Shown one piece after another: positions 1 to 11,000 of a stretch of DNA of 64,000 bases. The translations under genes and the position numbers were made by a program. Source of the DNA: Comamonas denitrificans. Its GTDB lineage: Bacteria > Pseudomonadota > Gammaproteobacteria > Burkholderiales > Burkholderiaceae_C. The stretch's first letter is position 1. Each line of letters opens with the position of its first letter. The notes beneath the pieces are model-generated. The model had not been told where the DNA came from and did not search any database. It saw only the letters and a list, made by a program, of their open reading frames with translations. Where the stretch lies: positions 62,001-126,000 of the forward strand of contig NZ_JAFNME010000001.1 of NCBI RefSeq assembly GCF_017368815.1, in the 5' to 3' direction.

Positions 1-2296
<2,296 letters not shown>

Positions 2297-2310
<14 letters not shown>

Positions 2311-3517
2311 CGGGATGGCCGAATTTTTGCACCAATCCCCAAGCAATTGCGCCCAGCAGCACAGAAAACAGCCCTACGCCCTGCACCAATGGCCAGACCG
2401 TGCCGTTGAGCTGGGCACTGACCCAGGCCCCTGTGGCAAAGGCCACCAACATCATCATGAAACCGTTGAAGGCCGAGGCCACGCCGGCTGCGTCCGGAAA
2501 CGGTGCCACGCAGCCCGATTGCCCACAGGGCTGGTGGATGCCATGGCCCAGCATGAACAGGTAAAACGGCGGCAACAGGGCCAGCGGCGTATGCCAGCCC
2601 GCGGCGGCCACCGCCATGACCAGGCCGCCGCCGCTGACGCTGAGCAGCCCCCCAATGGCCACCGTGCGCGTGAGGCCGAAGCGGGCCATGAGTGCCCGGC
2701 ACAAAAAGGTGCCGGCGAAGTAGGCCACGCCGGTAGAAAACAGCACTGCCCCGTAGCGGGTGCGCTCCAGCCCCAGCACTTCAATGAAGATGAAGGAGGA
2801 CGAGGCCAGGAAGACGAACAACCCGCCGTAGGAGGCCGTGGTCAGCAGCGAATAGGCCCAGAAGGTGGGGTGGCGCAGCACCCGTCCCCAGGTGCGCAGC
2901 AAGATGGCCGGGCGCAGCGCCTGCGGGTTGGGCTGGGGCAGGGATTCGGGCAGGTGCCGCCACACCATGGCCAGGGTGAGCAGGGCGTAGGCGGTCAGCG
3001 CCAGCAGGGCAGAGCGCCAGCCCAGCGCATCGGCCAGCCAGCCGCCGATGGGGGCGCACAGGCAGGCCACTACGCCCAGGCCGGTCAGCGCCTTGGACAT
3101 GGCCCGCGCCCCGGCCACGGGGGTGTACAGGTCGCGCACGATGGCCCGCCCGCACATCACCACCGCGCCCATGGCCACCCCTTGCAGGGTGCGCCACAGG
3201 ATGAGCAGATCCATGCTGGCCGCCAGGGTATTGCCGATGGAGGCCAGGGTGTACAGCAGCAGTCCGGTCAGCAAAATGGGCCTGCGGCCCCAGCGGTCGG
3301 ACAGCGGCCCCCAGAAAAGCTGGGAGCAGCCAAAGGCCAGCAGCAGGGCGCTCAAAGTGAGCTGCCCCTGCGTTACGCTGGCCCCCAGGGCGTAGGTCAG
3401 CGTGGGCAGGGCGGGCAGGTACAGGTCGGTGGTGACGGGCTGGATGCTTAGCAGCAGTGCCAGCACGAGGATGGTGATGCCTGATTCGGCAGCAGCAGGG
3501 ACGGAAGGGGTGCGCAT
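2297..3517 (-). CDS. Bcr/CflA-family multidrug efflux MFS transporter
   Basis: A 406-residue inner-membrane protein with about twelve hydrophobic segments. The early TDLYLPALP motif and the loop-2/3 motif [16 protein letters not shown] are characteristic of the Bcr/CflA branch of drug:proton antiporters (bicyclomycin and chloramphenicol efflux). Its actual substrate cannot be read from the sequence. It lies between the maleylacetoacetate-isomerase-like gene (50-base gap) and miaA (overlap 14 bases), so it may read through into miaA. It may have come in with the catabolic block upstream or act as a general pump. Confidence 0.88.
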
Positions 3518-3567
3518 GGCAGCATTCTGGCGGCAGGGAGCGGGGCAAGGAGCGCAAATGCGCTCTT

Positions 3568-4236
3568 TTATTCCGCGTCTGGCTGCTGCCCCGGCGCGGC
3601 CTGGGCAAAAGCGGGCAATTGCTCGCAGGTGGCCACGATGCGCTCAATGGTGGGGTAGCCCTGGGTGGGGCAGCCAAAGCGCCGGGCGTTGAACACTTGC
3701 GGCACCAGGCAGCAATCGGCCAGCGTGGGGCTGTCGCCGTGGCAAAACTGGCCGGTGGCGCTGCTGGTGGCCAGCATCTCCTCCAGCGCGCCCAGGCCCA
3801 GGGCGATCCAGTGGGCATACCACGCATCCTTTTGCTGGCTGCTCAGGCCCATGTCCTGGGTGAGGTAGCGCAGCACGCGCAGGTTGTTCAGCGGGTGGAT
3901 TTCGCAGGCCACCACCTGGGCCAGGGCCCGCACCCGGGCGCGGCCCAGCAAGTCGGCAGGCAGCAGGGCGGGGGCCTGGGGGTAGGCTTCTTCCAAGTAT
4001 TCCATGATGGCCAGCGATTGGGTGAGGGTGGCGCTGCCGTCTGTTGATGCCGTGGCCGTTTGCAGACTGGGCACCAGGGCCTGCGGGTTGAGGGCCCGGT
4101 AGGCGCTGGTGTGCTGTTGGCCGCCGTCCTTGACCAGATGGACGGCGTGGCTGTCGTAGGGCAGACCTTTGAGCCCCAGGGCGATGCGCACCCGGTAGGC
4201 GGCCGAGCTGCGAAAGTAGGTATAGAGCGTGAGCAT
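3568..4236 (-). CDS. maiA: Maleylacetoacetate/maleylpyruvate isomerase-like (zeta-class GST)
   Basis: A 222-residue glutathione-dependent cis-trans isomerase. The N-terminal thioredoxin fold shows the zeta-class active-site signature SSAAYRVRIALGLKG at about residues 9-23, followed by an all-helical GST C-terminal domain. Family members convert maleylacetoacetate or maleylpyruvate to the fumaryl isomer. The start is the ATG giving MLTLYTYFRSSA, preceded by GAAGGA; a farther upstream ATG would overlap the TRAP permease gene. As the last gene of the catabolic operon, its product would be hydrolysed by the fumarylacetoacetate-hydrolase-family enzyme encoded at 7304-8320. Whether the true substrate is maleylacetoacetate, maleylpyruvate or a substituted analogue is open. 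Confidence 0.88.
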   Translation of the reverse strand: MLTLYTYFRSSAAYRVRIALGLKGLPYDSHAVHLVKDGGQQHTSAYRALNPQALVPSLQTATASTDGSATLTQSLAIMEYLEEAYPQAPALLPADLLGRARVRALAQVVACEIHPLNNLRVLRYLTQDMGLSSQQKDAWYAHWIALGLGALEEMLATSSATGQFCHGDSPTLADCCLVPQVFNARRFGCPTQGYPTIERIVATCEQLPAFAQAAPGQQPDAE

Positions 4237-4258
4237 ATCGGGCAGGTGTCCTTCAAGG

Positions 4259-5581
4259 TCAATTGAGCGCATGCACCAGCCACAGCGACAGCCCCGGCAC
4301 CAGCATCAAGATGGCCGTGCGCACGATGTCCGAGGCGATGAAGGGCAGCGTGCCTTTGTAGGTTTCTTTCATCGGCACGTCTTTGGCCAAGCTGTTGATG
4401 ATGAACAGGTTCATGCCCACGGGCGGGGTGATCAGGCCGATCTCCACCACCATCAGCGCCAGGATGCCGAACCAGATGGCCTTGTCTGTCTGGCCCAGCC
4501 CCCAAAAGTCCAGCCCCAGCACGATGGGCAAAAAGATGGGAATGGTCAGCAGCAGCATGGACAGGCTGTCCATCACGCAGCCCAGCACCAGGTAGATCAG
4601 CACAATGCCCAGCAGCACCAGCATGGGCGGCAGGTCGGCGCCCAGCACCCACTGCGCTGCGGCCACGGGCATTTGCGAGATGGCAAAGAAAGCGTTGAGC
4701 AAATCTGCACCCAGCAAGATCAAAAAGATCATGGCGGTGGCCGATGCTGTGTCCAGCGCGGCATCCACGATGCCTTGCCAGGTCAGCTCGCGCATGAGCA
4801 GGGCCAGTGCGCCGGTGGCGATGGTGCCGATGGCGGCGGCCTCGGTGGGGGTGAAGATGCCACCGTAGATGCCGCCGATCACGGTGACAAAAATCGCCAC
4901 AATCGGCCAGACCTCACGCAGGGTGTGCAGGCGCTCGCTCCAGTTCATGCGTGGCGCAGCCGGGCCGCTGCCGGGCGAGAGGCGCACATAAATCATGATG
5001 GCCACCATGTAGCCGCTCAGGGCCAGCAGGCCCGGCAGCAGGGCGGCGATGAACATGGCAGCCACGTTCTGCTCGGCCAGCACGGCGTAGATCACCAGCA
5101 CCACCGAGGGCGGAATCAGCACCCCCAGGGTGCCGCCGGCCGCCAGTGCGCCGGTGGCCAGTGCGGGCGAATAGTTGTAGCGGCGCAGCTCGGGCAGGGC
5201 CACCTGCCCCATGGTGGCCGCGGTGGCCAGCGAAGAGCCGCAGATGGCCCCAAAGCCGGCGCAGGCCCCCACCGCACTCATGGCCACACCGCCCCGGTAG
5301 TGGCCCAAAAATGCATTTGTGGCCTGGAACAGCCGCCGCGACAGTCCGCCGCGCGAGGCCAGATTGCCCATCAGTAAAAACAGCGGCACCACCGACAGGT
5401 CATAGACCGAATAGCGGGCAAACGCCATGGTTTTGGCGTAGTTGAACAGTGGGTCAATGCCCGCCACCAGGGCGTAGCCAATGCCCCCGGCCAGCAGCAT
5501 CGCCACCGCAATGTGGACGCGGATGACCAGCAGCACCAGCACCAGCCCCCCCATCAAAAAGCCAATCGTTACGCCGCTCAT
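4259..5581 (-). CDS. TRAP transporter large permease subunit (DctM family)
   Basis: A 440-residue membrane protein with about twelve hydrophobic segments, the size and character of DctM, which forms the sodium-driven channel of tripartite ATP-independent periplasmic transporters. Motifs such as GGTLGVLIPPSVVLVIY and FTPTEAAAIG are family typical. Its ATG overlaps the stop of the small permease gene by four bases. With the solute-binding protein and DctQ-type subunit upstream it makes a complete importer for a carboxylated substrate, plausibly the aromatic acid handled by the surrounding enzymes. Confidence 0.93.
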   Translation of the reverse strand: MSGVTIGFLMGGLVLVLLVIRVHIAVAMLLAGGIGYALVAGIDPLFNYAKTMAFARYSVYDLSVVPLFLLMGNLASRGGLSRRLFQATNAFLGHYRGGVAMSAVGACAGFGAICGSSLATAATMGQVALPELRRYNYSPALATGALAAGGTLGVLIPPSVVLVIYAVLAEQNVAAMFIAALLPGLLALSGYMVAIMIYVRLSPGSGPAAPRMNWSERLHTLREVWPIVAIFVTVIGGIYGGIFTPTEAAAIGTIATGALALLMRELTWQGIVDAALDTASATAMIFLILLGADLLNAFFAISQMPVAAAQWVLGADLPPMLVLLGIVLIYLVLGCVMDSLSMLLLTIPIFLPIVLGLDFWGLGQTDKAIWFGILALMVVEIGLITPPVGMNLFIINSLAKDVPMKETYKGTLPFIASDIVRTAILMLVPGLSLWLVHALN

Positions 5582-6132
5582 GCTGCATTCCCTTGGTGGT
5601 TATTCAGGTTCTTGCCCAGTGTCCAGGCAGTGTAGAGGGCGGTAAGCGTCAGCAGGCCAAAGCCGGGCGCGATGGTGATGTGCGCCCACCACAGCGGCCA
5701 GTCCAGGATCATGGATGTCTCGCCGTTGTTGTAGGCCTCAATGGCACCGGCCGTGCTGCGCCAGGCCAGCCAGGTGGCGACCACGGCCAGCACCAGCGCA
5801 GCCAAAACGTCCAGCACGGCGCGGGTGCGGGCGCTGGCGCCGTGGGTGAAAAAGTCCACGATGACGTGGGCGTTCTTCATCTGCGCGTAGGGCAGGAAAG
5901 AGGCAATGGCCAGCGAGCAAATGATTTGCACGATTTCCACATCCCCCATGACGGGGGAGTCGAACAGGGCGCGGCCCAGCACGCTCCAGGTGGACAGCAG
6001 GCAGATGCCCAGCAGCAGCGCCACGCCGCACAGGGCCGACAGTTGCGACCAGCCCAGCAGGAAACGGCCTAGCGCATCCTGCGGGGTCGCTGGTGCGGCA
6101 GCGCCTTCAGGGGAATGAACAACTTCAGTCAT
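5578..6132 (-). CDS. TRAP transporter small permease subunit (DctQ family)
   Basis: A 184-residue protein with four predicted membrane segments after a short cytoplasmic N-terminus, as in DctQ subunits that join the binding protein and the large permease. The segment MGDVEIVQIICSLAIASFLP between the second and third helices is typical of the family. It is translationally coupled to the large subunit gene and is separated from the binding-protein gene by a 104-base gap that holds a perfect 13-bp palindromic repeat. That gap may damp expression of the membrane subunits relative to the abundant binding protein. Confidence 0.9.
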   Translation of the reverse strand: MTEVVHSPEGAAAPATPQDALGRFLLGWSQLSALCGVALLLGICLLSTWSVLGRALFDSPVMGDVEIVQIICSLAIASFLPYAQMKNAHVIVDFFTHGASARTRAVLDVLAALVLAVVATWLAWRSTAGAIEAYNNGETSMILDWPLWWAHITIAPGFGLLTLTALYTAWTLGKNLNNHQGNAA

Positions 6133-6150
6133 CAGATACTCAATAAAAGA

Positions 6151-6226
6151 AGCTTTTACCGCTGATAAATAAAAGACTTCAGAACAAAAAAATGCTGAAA
6201 ATCAATAAATTCAAGCGGTAAAAGCT
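6151..6226. repeat. Palindromic repeat family A, copy 1 (between TRAP binding protein and small permease genes)
   Basis: Perfect inverted repeat: AGCTTTTACCGCT at 6151-6163 and AGCGGTAAAAGCT at 6214-6226, enclosing a 50-base AT-rich loop. It sits inside a co-directional transcript, so it could act as an RNA hairpin that stabilises or partly terminates the message behind the binding-protein gene. Confidence 0.85.
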
Positions 6227-6236
6227 ATCTGTTTTT

Positions 6237-7256
6237 TTATTTGGCGTATTGGGCCGACAGGGTTTGGGCATCGTGCAGCATGGCCTTGCCGTCGTAGCCC
6301 TTGGCCGTGACTTCTTTGACCCAGTCGGTGGCCACACGGGCCGTGGCTTTCTGGAAGCCCTCTACCTCGGCCGCGCCGATGGTGTTGAACTGGTTGCCCC
6401 GGTCTTGCGCCTGCTTGCGGGCGGCGGGGGCCGATTCATCCCAGGCTTTGCCGATGGCGGCTGAGAAGTCCACGCCCGAGTTGGCATCAATCACCTTTTT
6501 CTGCTCCGGGGTCAGGCTGTCGTACTTCGCCTGGTTCATGGCAATGGTGAACAGCGTGGTGTACAGGCCGGGTTGCGGCGGGCTGATTTCCGAGTGGTAC
6601 TTGGTCATCTCGTGCAGCTTCATGGTGGGCACCACTTCCCAGGGCAGCACGTAGCCATCGACCACGCCCTTGGAGACGGCATCTGGGGTCTGCGGCATGG
6701 GCATGGCCACGGGGGTTGCGCCCAGGGCGGCAATCATCTTGTTGGTCAGGCGCGTGGGGGCGCGCATCTTCAGGCCTTTGAAGTCGGCCACCTTGGTGAT
6801 GGGGCGCTTGTTGTTGTGAATCTGGCCGCGATCGTGTACGTGAAAGGCCAGGGCCTTGAGGCCGGCAAAGTCTTTCTGGCCGTATTTTTGGTAAATCTCC
6901 CAGGCGGCGCGGCTGCCGCCTTCCGCGTCTTTGGTCAGAAAGGGCAGCTCCATCACCTCCATCGACGGAAAGCGCCCGGCGGTGTAGCCCGGCAGCGTCC
7001 AGACGATGTCGGCCACGCCGTCAATCGCCTGCTGAATCAGTTGCGGGGGCGTGCCGCCCAGCTGCATGGAGGGGTAGATCTGGCATTGCAGGGTGTTGTT
7101 CGACTCCTGGGCAATCTTGGCGCACCAAGGCTCCAGCACCTTTTGCTGCGACAGCGCGGTGGCGGGCCAAAAATGGGCCACTTTCAGGATCACGGGATCG
7201 GCGCTGGCGGCCAGGCTGGCGCTGGCGCAGGCCAGGGCGATGAGGGTTTTTTGCAT
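6237..7256 (-). CDS. TRAP transporter periplasmic solute-binding protein (DctP family)
   Basis: A 339-residue protein with a classical Sec signal peptide (basic start, hydrophobic core, ASA cleavage region near residue 19). The mature part has the DctP-family fold: VAHFWPATALSQQKVLEPW at the start, a central MRAPTRLTNKMIAALGATPV segment containing the conserved arginine that usually binds a substrate carboxylate, and a C-terminal helical lobe. A strong AAGGAG lies before the ATG. It captures the ligand in the periplasm for the two permease subunits encoded downstream. The ligand is not known; the surrounding genes suggest an aromatic or ring-derived acid. Confidence 0.93.
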   Translation of the reverse strand: MQKTLIALACASASLAASADPVILKVAHFWPATALSQQKVLEPWCAKIAQESNNTLQCQIYPSMQLGGTPPQLIQQAIDGVADIVWTLPGYTAGRFPSMEVMELPFLTKDAEGGSRAAWEIYQKYGQKDFAGLKALAFHVHDRGQIHNNKRPITKVADFKGLKMRAPTRLTNKMIAALGATPVAMPMPQTPDAVSKGVVDGYVLPWEVVPTMKLHEMTKYHSEISPPQPGLYTTLFTIAMNQAKYDSLTPEQKKVIDANSGVDFSAAIGKAWDESAPAARKQAQDRGNQFNTIGAAEVEGFQKATARVATDWVKEVTAKGYDGKAMLHDAQTLSAQYAK

Positions 7257-7303
7257 GGTGTTTGTCTCCTTGGGGTGTGAAATGTCGTCCGTTATCGGAT
7301 CGG

Positions 7304-8320
7304 TTATTTATCCAGGCTGTGGGTGTCCACCTGGTTTTCGATGGTGCCGAAGATGCTGGCGCCCTGGGCATCGAACATCTCGATGCGCACCACGTCGCCG
7401 TGGCGCATGAAGGGGGTGACGGGCTTACCTTGCTCAATGGTTTCGTAGGTGCGCACCTCGGCCAGGCAGCAGTAACCCACGCCGCCGTTGGCAATGGACG
7501 AGCCCCACAGGTTGCCCTGCTTGTTCGACACCGTGCCCGAGCCAATGATGGAGCCAGCGCACAGCGTGCGCGTCTTGGCCACGTGGGCAATCAACTGGCC
7601 GAAGTTGAAGGTCATGTCCACCCCGGCGTTGGGTTTGCCAAACAGTTCGCCGTTCAGGTGAACCACCAGGGGCAGGTGCAGCTTGCTGTCCTGCCAGGCA
7701 TCGCCCAGCTCGTCGGGCGTGACGGCCACGGGGCTGAAGGCGCTGGCCGGTTTGCTCTGGAAAAAGCCAAAACCCTTGGCCAGTTCTGCCGGAATCAGGT
7801 GGCGCAGCGATACGTCATTGACCAGCATCACCAGCCGGATGGCCTTGGCCGCTTCCTTGGGTGTGGCACCCAGGGGCACGTCGCCGGTGACGACGGTGAC
7901 CTCGGCCTCCATGTCAATGCCCCAGGCCTCCTTGGCTACGATGGGCGCGCGCGGGGCGATGAAGCCGTCGCTGCCGCCCTGGTACATCAGCGGGTCGGTG
8001 TAGAAGGTCTCGGGCACCTCGGCGTTGCGGGCGCGGCGCACCAGCTCAACGTGGTTGAGGTAGGCCGAGCCATCGGCCCATTGCCAGGTGCGCGGCAGTG
8101 GGCTGTGGCAGGCGGCCTGGTCAAACGGCTCGCCTTCGATGGCACCGCTGTTCAGCGCTTCGTACACCTGGCGCAGTTGTGGCTCCACCGTGGCCCAGTC
8201 GTCCATCGCGGCCAGCAGGGTGCGGGCAATGGCGGGCACGGCGCGGCAGCGGCCCAGGTCGCGGCTGACGACGACCAGGGTGCCGTCGCGGCCGCCTTGT
8301 TGCAGGGTGGCAAGTTTCAT
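7304..8320 (-). CDS. Fumarylacetoacetate hydrolase family protein
   Basis: A 338-residue enzyme with an N-terminal domain followed by the FAH catalytic domain. The metal-binding acidic cluster DMEAEV (Glu138, Glu140) and the later SGTVSNKQG and AGSIIGSG segments match C-C-bond hydrolases that cleave fumarylacetoacetate or fumarylpyruvate-type compounds. The length fits the two-domain bacterial fumarylacetoacetase-like group rather than the short 200-230-residue fumarylpyruvate hydrolases. AAAGGA precedes the start. It follows the VOC protein gene by 28 bases and would act on the product of the isomerase encoded at 3568-4236. The exact substrate is inferred only as a fumaryl-keto acid. Confidence 0.88.
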   Translation of the reverse strand: MKLATLQQGGRDGTLVVVSRDLGRCRAVPAIARTLLAAMDDWATVEPQLRQVYEALNSGAIEGEPFDQAACHSPLPRTWQWADGSAYLNHVELVRRARNAEVPETFYTDPLMYQGGSDGFIAPRAPIVAKEAWGIDMEAEVTVVTGDVPLGATPKEAAKAIRLVMLVNDVSLRHLIPAELAKGFGFFQSKPASAFSPVAVTPDELGDAWQDSKLHLPLVVHLNGELFGKPNAGVDMTFNFGQLIAHVAKTRTLCAGSIIGSGTVSNKQGNLWGSSIANGGVGYCCLAEVRTYETIEQGKPVTPFMRHGDVVRIEMFDAQGASIFGTIENQVDTHSLDK

Positions 8321-8348
8321 GGGGTGGGGTTTCCTTTAGAAAATGGAA

Positions 8349-8894
8349 TTAGTTGGCGTAGCTGCCGTCGTGCATCCAGCGGGCATGCGTGGGGGCCTTT
8401 TTGGTGCGGTCCCACTCGTTGAGCATGTCCCACTTCACCTCGTCCAGCATCTGGTTCATCTTGGGCGTGGCGGTGTCGGCCGCCAGCTCCAGGCGGTGGC
8501 CGGACGGGTCGCGGAAGTAGATCGACTGGAAGATGGTGTGGTCAGTGGGGCCGATCACTTCGATGCCGTCGGCTTCCATCTTGGCCTTGACTTTCAGCAT
8601 GGTGTCGATGGAATCGACCTTCAGCGCCAGGTGCTGCGTCCACGCCGGGGTGTTGGCATCCGACGGGGCGATCATGGGCTGCTTGGTCGGCAGCTCGAAG
8701 AACGCCAGGATGTTGCCGCCGCCGATGTCGATGAAGATGTGCATGTAGGGGTCGGGCTCCTTGGTGGAGGGCACTTGGTTTTCGGCAATGGCGAGGATGA
8801 AATTGGCATCGAGGTACTTTTGGTACCACTCCACGGTTTCCTTCGCGTTTTTGCAGCGGTAAGCGACATGGTGAACGCCGTTGAGAAAGGCCAT
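8349..8894 (-). CDS. VOC-superfamily protein, probable ring-cleaving dioxygenase
   Basis: A 181-residue vicinal-oxygen-chelate protein. A plausible 2-His-1-Glu iron site is visible: GVHHVAYR (His8/His9), TQHLALKV (His88) and HRLELAA (Glu136). The FRDPSGHRLE motif is shared by VOC dioxygenases and glyoxalases. Placed between a flavin hydroxylase and an FAH-type hydrolase, an extradiol dioxygenase role, like that of MhqB of methylhydroquinone catabolism, is the best reading; a glyoxalase-like role cannot be excluded. A strong AAGGAGA lies before the ATG, with a run of ten identical bases (G10 on the plus strand) just upstream of it. Confidence 0.82.
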   Translation of the reverse strand: MAFLNGVHHVAYRCKNAKETVEWYQKYLDANFILAIAENQVPSTKEPDPYMHIFIDIGGGNILAFFELPTKQPMIAPSDANTPAWTQHLALKVDSIDTMLKVKAKMEADGIEVIGPTDHTIFQSIYFRDPSGHRLELAADTATPKMNQMLDEVKWDMLNEWDRTKKAPTHARWMHDGSYAN

Positions 8895-8929
8895 GGTTGT
8901 CTCCTTGGGTGGGGGGGGGGAATGGATTT

Positions 8930-9160
8930 TTAATTGTTGAAAGGCTGGCGGGCAATGGCCAGCGCCTGGCGCAGCACGCTGATGTCGCCAATGTGGTTGG
9001 CCAGCAGCAGCACCAGTCGGGCATTGACGGCCAGGCTTTGCTCGTCGCTCAGGCCCTGGTGGGTGTCGATCAGGGCTTCGTAGAAATCATCGCCGGGCGA
9101 ATAGGCCTGGAAGTAGCGTTTGCCGGGTTCGTGCAGGTTGGCAGCGGTGATTAGGGGCAT
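8930..9160 (-). CDS. DUF2783 small protein
   Basis: A 76-residue protein, MPLITAANLHEPGKRYFQAY and on, matching what I know as the DUF2783 family of short proteins coded beside aromatic flavin monooxygenases. No cysteine cluster, signal peptide or membrane segment is visible; the second half looks helical. It has a strong AAGGAG and is followed by the VOC gene 35 bases on. Constant company with the monooxygenase suggests a small accessory subunit or stabiliser, but its function is unknown and this role is inference. Confidence 0.75.
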   Translation of the reverse strand: MPLITAANLHEPGKRYFQAYSPGDDFYEALIDTHQGLSDEQSLAVNARLVLLLANHIGDISVLRQALAIARQPFNN

Positions 9161-9200
9161 GGGGTGGTCTCCTTGGGATTTTTTATGGACGGTTCACGGT

Positions 9201-10877
9201 TCAGGCACTGGCGGCGGCGTTGCCCGTGGCGCGGGCCACGGCGGCGCGCACCCGTGCGGCATCAAAGCTGCGCCAGCGGGCGGCCACGTGCTGGTCGGGG
9301 CGCAGCAGGTAGCAGGTGCCCGGCTGCAGGTCGTAGCGCTGGGCGATGCTGCCTTGCGTGTCCAGCAGCGTCAGCAGGCCGTGCGGGGCTGCGCCGGTTT
9401 TGGCCACCACCACGGCCTGCACGCCAATGCGGTCGTGGGCCAGCGCGGCCAATGCCTGGGCCTGGGCGGCGCTGATCTGGCTGGCATCTTCAACGTAGTA
9501 AAGCAGCTGAAAGCGCGTGTCCATCGCGCCCAGCAGCCAGCCGGTGCGGCTGCCGCTGACGGGGGCATCGTCCATGGGGGCACCGGGCACCATGTTGCCG
9601 GCAAATGCGTCGCTGTCGGGGGTGTTCAGCGGCGAATCGACCAGCCAGCTGGGCACCGACAGGCGGCCCGAATTGACCAGGGCGCGGGCAAAGGGGTAGT
9701 CCTGCGCCAGCTCCAGCACCGCGTTGCGAAAGGCTTTGCTGACGTTGCTCTTGGGCGTGATGAAGTCGGTCGAGCGCGTCGAGTTCATGATGTTCTCGTC
9801 AGCGGCGTAGCAGCGCTCGGCGCTGTAGCTGTCCAGCAGCGAAGCGGGGGCTTTGCCGTCCAGCACCAGTTTCAATTTCCAGGCCAGGTTGTCGGTGTCT
9901 TGAATGCCGCTGTTGGCCCCACGTGCGCCAAAGGGCGAGACCTGGTGCGCCGCATCGCCCACAAACAGCACGCGGTTGTGGTTGAACCGGCCCATGCGGC
10001 GGCACTGGAAGGTGTAGACGCTGACCCATTCCAGCTCAAACTCGCGCTCGTCGCCCAGCATGGCTTGGATGCGCGGGATGACGTTTTCGGGCTTTTTCTC
10101 GGCCTCGGGGTCGGCATCCCAGCCCAGCTGAAAGTCGATGCGCCAGACGTTGTCGGCCTGCTTGTGCAGCAGCACCGACTGGTTGCGGTGGAAGGGCGGG
10201 TCGAACCAGAACCAGCGCTCGGCGGGGTAGTCGGCCTTCATCACCACGTCGGCAATCAGGAAGCGGTCCATGAAAATTTTGCCCTCAATGTCCAGCCCCA
10301 GCATGGTGCGAATGGGCGAGCGCGCGCCGTCCGCGGCCACCAGCCAATCGGTCGTCAGGGTGTAGGCACCGTCGGGCGTTTCCACGCGCACGGTGGCCTG
10401 GGCATCGTCTTGCTCCACGCTGATGACGTTGTTTTTGAAGCGCATCTCCAGGTTGGGCAACTGGCGGGCGCGGGCCACCAGGTAGTCCTCCAGGTAGTAC
10501 TGCTGCAGGTTCACCATGCCGGGGCGCTGGTGGCCTTCTTGGGGGCACAGGTTGAAGTTGAACACCTCGCCATCGCCAAAAAAGGTGCGGCCCACGTTCC
10601 AGGACACGCCCTTTTCCACGGCAGGCGCGCCGCAGTTCAGGCGGTCGAGCACTTCCAGCGTGCGCTTGGCATAGCACACGCCGCGCGAGCCGATGGAGAC
10701 GGTGTCGTCGTTGTCCAGCAGCAGCACCTGCTGGCCCTGGGCCGCCAAGTCAATCGCCATGGACAGACCCACAGGCCCCGCGCCAACGATCACCACGGGG
10801 TAGTGGCCGCTGCGCTGCTCGGCCACTTCGGGCGGGCAGACGTACTCGAATTTGGGGTAGGTGTAGGTGGATAGCAT
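9201..10877 (-). CDS. FAD-dependent aromatic monooxygenase (class A, MhpA/MhqA-like)
   Basis: A 558-residue flavoprotein hydroxylase. It shows the FAD-binding GxGxxG motif IVGAGPVGLSMAIDLAAQG near residue 30, the DG motif LVAADGARSPIRTMLG near 185, and the GD motif RVLFVGDAAHQVSPFGARGA near 300; the C-terminal 150 residues form the thioredoxin-like region of the phenol-hydroxylase branch. Such enzymes add one oxygen to a phenolic ring using NAD(P)H. Length and layout match MhpA/PobA-like and methylhydroquinone-type hydroxylases rather than the shorter salicylate group. It is followed by the DUF2783, VOC and FAH genes, so it probably makes the ring-cleavage substrate. The physiological aromatic substrate is not deducible. 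Confidence 0.9.
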   Translation of the reverse strand: MLSTYTYPKFEYVCPPEVAEQRSGHYPVVIVGAGPVGLSMAIDLAAQGQQVLLLDNDDTVSIGSRGVCYAKRTLEVLDRLNCGAPAVEKGVSWNVGRTFFGDGEVFNFNLCPQEGHQRPGMVNLQQYYLEDYLVARARQLPNLEMRFKNNVISVEQDDAQATVRVETPDGAYTLTTDWLVAADGARSPIRTMLGLDIEGKIFMDRFLIADVVMKADYPAERWFWFDPPFHRNQSVLLHKQADNVWRIDFQLGWDADPEAEKKPENVIPRIQAMLGDEREFELEWVSVYTFQCRRMGRFNHNRVLFVGDAAHQVSPFGARGANSGIQDTDNLAWKLKLVLDGKAPASLLDSYSAERCYAADENIMNSTRSTDFITPKSNVSKAFRNAVLELAQDYPFARALVNSGRLSVPSWLVDSPLNTPDSDAFAGNMVPGAPMDDAPVSGSRTGWLLGAMDTRFQLLYYVEDASQISAAQAQALAALAHDRIGVQAVVVAKTGAAPHGLLTLLDTQGSIAQRYDLQPGTCYLLRPDQHVAARWRSFDAARVRAAVARATGNAAASA

Positions 10878-10910
10878 CTTGTCTCCGTCTTGGTAATATT
10901 CTTTTTAAAA

Positions 10911-10992
10911 AGATAGCTCCTACCGCTTGTATTTGCTATGTTTCAGATAAATTTCTATCTGAAATTGTTTTTTTATCAGCGGTAGAAGCTAT
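10911..10992. repeat. Palindromic repeat family A, copy 2 (between metallo-hydrolase and monooxygenase genes)
   Basis: Outer arms ATAGCTCCTACCGCTTGT (10913-10930) and ATCAGCGGTAGAAGCTAT (10975-10992) pair with 15 of 18 matches. A second perfect hairpin is nested inside: TTTCAGATA and TATCTGAAA at 10941-10964. It lies between two genes of the same strand. Confidence 0.85.
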
Positions 10993-11000
10993 TTGTTTGT

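Noticed and set aside
9120-10874. Very long plus-strand frame of 584 codons opposite the flavin monooxygenase
   Set aside because: GC-rich shadow frame; rich in Gly, Val, His and Gln with no motif, while the minus strand codes a full flavoprotein.
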